Shown here: positions 6,194 to 6,599 of the stretch, piece after piece
Position numbering within the stretch: position 1 is the stretch's first letter
Layout of the letters: each line of letters opens with the position of its first letter
Source of the DNA: Arthrobacter sp.
GTDB taxonomy: Bacteria; Actinomycetota; Actinomycetes; Actinomycetales; Micrococcaceae
Length of the DNA: 6,599 nt
Assembly (NCBI GenBank): GCA_025464925.1
Contig: JAODMS010000081.1
Span: 1 to 6,599, forward strand
Direction of reading: 5' to 3'
The notes under the pieces: model-generated
What the model saw: only the letters and a program-made list of their open reading frames with translations
Database searches by the model: none
What the model was told of the DNA's origin: nothing
Translations under genes and position numbers: made by a program

Positions 6194-6239
6194 AAAAACA
6201 AATCGCGCCTAACTCTCTTGGCTTAATAAGAGAGGGCGC
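6194..6239 (-). terminator. Intrinsic (Rho-independent) terminator of pdxS
   Basis: Reading the minus strand, GCGCC and CTCTCTT (6239 down to 6228) pair with AAGAGAG (6219-6213) and GGCGC (6209-6205). The result is a 12-bp stem with a 3-nt bulge (6210-6212) and an 8-nt loop. It is followed almost at once by TTTGTTTTT (6202 down to 6194). Stem plus T tract makes this the clearest intrinsic terminator of the window, about 56 nt after the pdxS stop codon. Confidence 0.85.
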
Positions 6240-6244
6240 AGAGA

Positions 6245-6281
6245 CTCAACGATCGGGGCGCCCAGCGCCACGATCATTGAG
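6245..6281 (-). other. Stem-loop in the 3' untranslated region of pdxS
   Basis: CTCAACGATCG (6245-6255) pairs with CGATCATTGAG (6271-6281) with a single C/A mismatch. An inner stem GGCGC (6257-6261) / GCGCC (6265-6269) closes on a 3-nt loop after a G/A mismatch. It begins 13 nt after the pdxS stop in the direction of transcription and has no T tract of its own, lying before the true terminator at 6194-6239. mRNA 3'-end stabilisation or a first termination site are both possible. Confidence 0.6.
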
Positions 6282-6294
6282 AAGCGCCCGAACG

Positions 6295-6599
6295 TTACCA
6301 GCCGCGCTCGGCGAGGCGGTGCGGCTGCGGGATCTCGTCCACGTTGATGCCCACCATGGCCTCGCCCAGGCCGCGGGAGGCCTTGGCGATCTCGTCGGGG
6401 TCATCGAAGAAGGTGGTGGCCTTCACGACGGCGGCGGCACGCTGGGCCGGGTTGCCGGACTTGAAGATGCCCGAGCCGACGAAGACACCGTCGGCGCCGA
6501 GCTGCATCATCATGGCGGCGTCGGCCGGGGTGGCGATGCCGCCGGCGGTGAACAGGACGACGGGGAGCTTGCCGCTGGCGGCGACTTCCTTGACCAGTT
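6295..6599 (-). CDS. pdxS: Pyridoxal 5'-phosphate synthase lyase subunit PdxS (partial, C-terminal 100 codons)
   Basis: PdxS forms the dodecameric core of the deoxyxylulose-5-phosphate-independent vitamin B6 pathway. It condenses ribose 5-phosphate, glyceraldehyde 3-phosphate and ammonia (delivered by PdxT) to PLP. Only the last 100 residues lie in the window, from [10 protein letters not shown] to the characteristic RLAERGW end at the TAA (6295-6297); the gene runs off the right edge, with 2 nt of a split codon. [10 protein letters not shown] (19-28 of the fragment) and [12 protein letters not shown] (34-45) are the phosphate-binding strand-loop segments of the TIM barrel, and [14 protein letters not shown] (77-90) is the conserved C-terminal helix region. 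The active-site lysines lie outside the window. No pdxT follows downstream: the gene is convergent with dcp and ends at a strong terminator. Identification is secure. Confidence 0.96.
   Translation of the reverse strand, partial: LVKEVAASGKLPVVLFTAGGIATPADAAMMMQLGADGVFVGSGIFKSGNPAQRAAAVVKATTFFDDPDEIAKASRGLGEAMVGINVDEIPQPHRLAERGW

Noticed and set aside
5938..6201. A small minus-strand open frame covering the dcp 3' end and intergenic region
   Set aside because: It runs through the long hairpins and the coding end of dcp, its composition is Arg/Gly-rich, and no ribosome site or homology is evident.
1..6599. CRISPR array, insertion sequence, tRNA, phage or defence-system genes
   Set aside because: I saw no regularly spaced repeats, transposase motifs, terminal inverted repeats with target duplications, tRNA cloverleaf or defence-associated domains. 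All long frames are explained by housekeeping-type families.

Overview
This window is ordinary high-GC actinobacterial chromosome. The gene set (a MurT/GatD pair, a GC-rich CapA-type lipoprotein, a Dcp-type M3 peptidase, PdxS) and the strong G/C bias at third codon positions suggest Micrococcaceae, most likely an Arthrobacter or Pseudarthrobacter relative. That placement is an inference from gene families and composition, not from a marker-gene comparison.

Layout, left to right. (1) 1-1720, plus strand: the C-terminal two thirds or so of murT, overlapping gatD by 4 nt. Together they encode the enzyme that amidates D-glutamate in the peptidoglycan stem peptide. (2) 1721-1843: a short convergent junction with two GC-rich stem-loops and no gene. 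(3) 1844-3985, minus strand: a two-gene unit read from right to left. It starts with a CapA/PgsA-like metallophosphatase-fold lipoprotein and is followed, 12 nt downstream and in the same frame, by an alpha/beta hydrolase resembling the epoxide-hydrolase domain of EphD. (4) 3986-4064: a short divergent promoter region. (5) 4065-6077, plus strand: an M3-family zinc peptidyl-dipeptidase (Dcp). (6) 6078-6294: a 217-nt convergent intergenic region packed with four successive stem-loops, including a good intrinsic terminator for the gene on the minus strand. (7) 6295-6599, minus strand: the last 100 codons of pdxS, the lyase subunit of pyridoxal-5'-phosphate synthase, cut by the window edge.

The MurT/GatD pair is a firm functional unit. 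The CapA-like/hydrolase pair looks co-transcribed, but the sequence does not reveal a shared pathway. Dcp and PdxS are independent housekeeping functions. I see no mobile element, CRISPR array, tRNA, rRNA or phage gene, and no convincing new multi-gene system. The points most worth a second look are a MurT without the Cys4 zinc ribbon, the hairpin-dense dcp/pdxS junction, and the stand-alone EphD-like hydrolase paired with a CapA-like lipoprotein.
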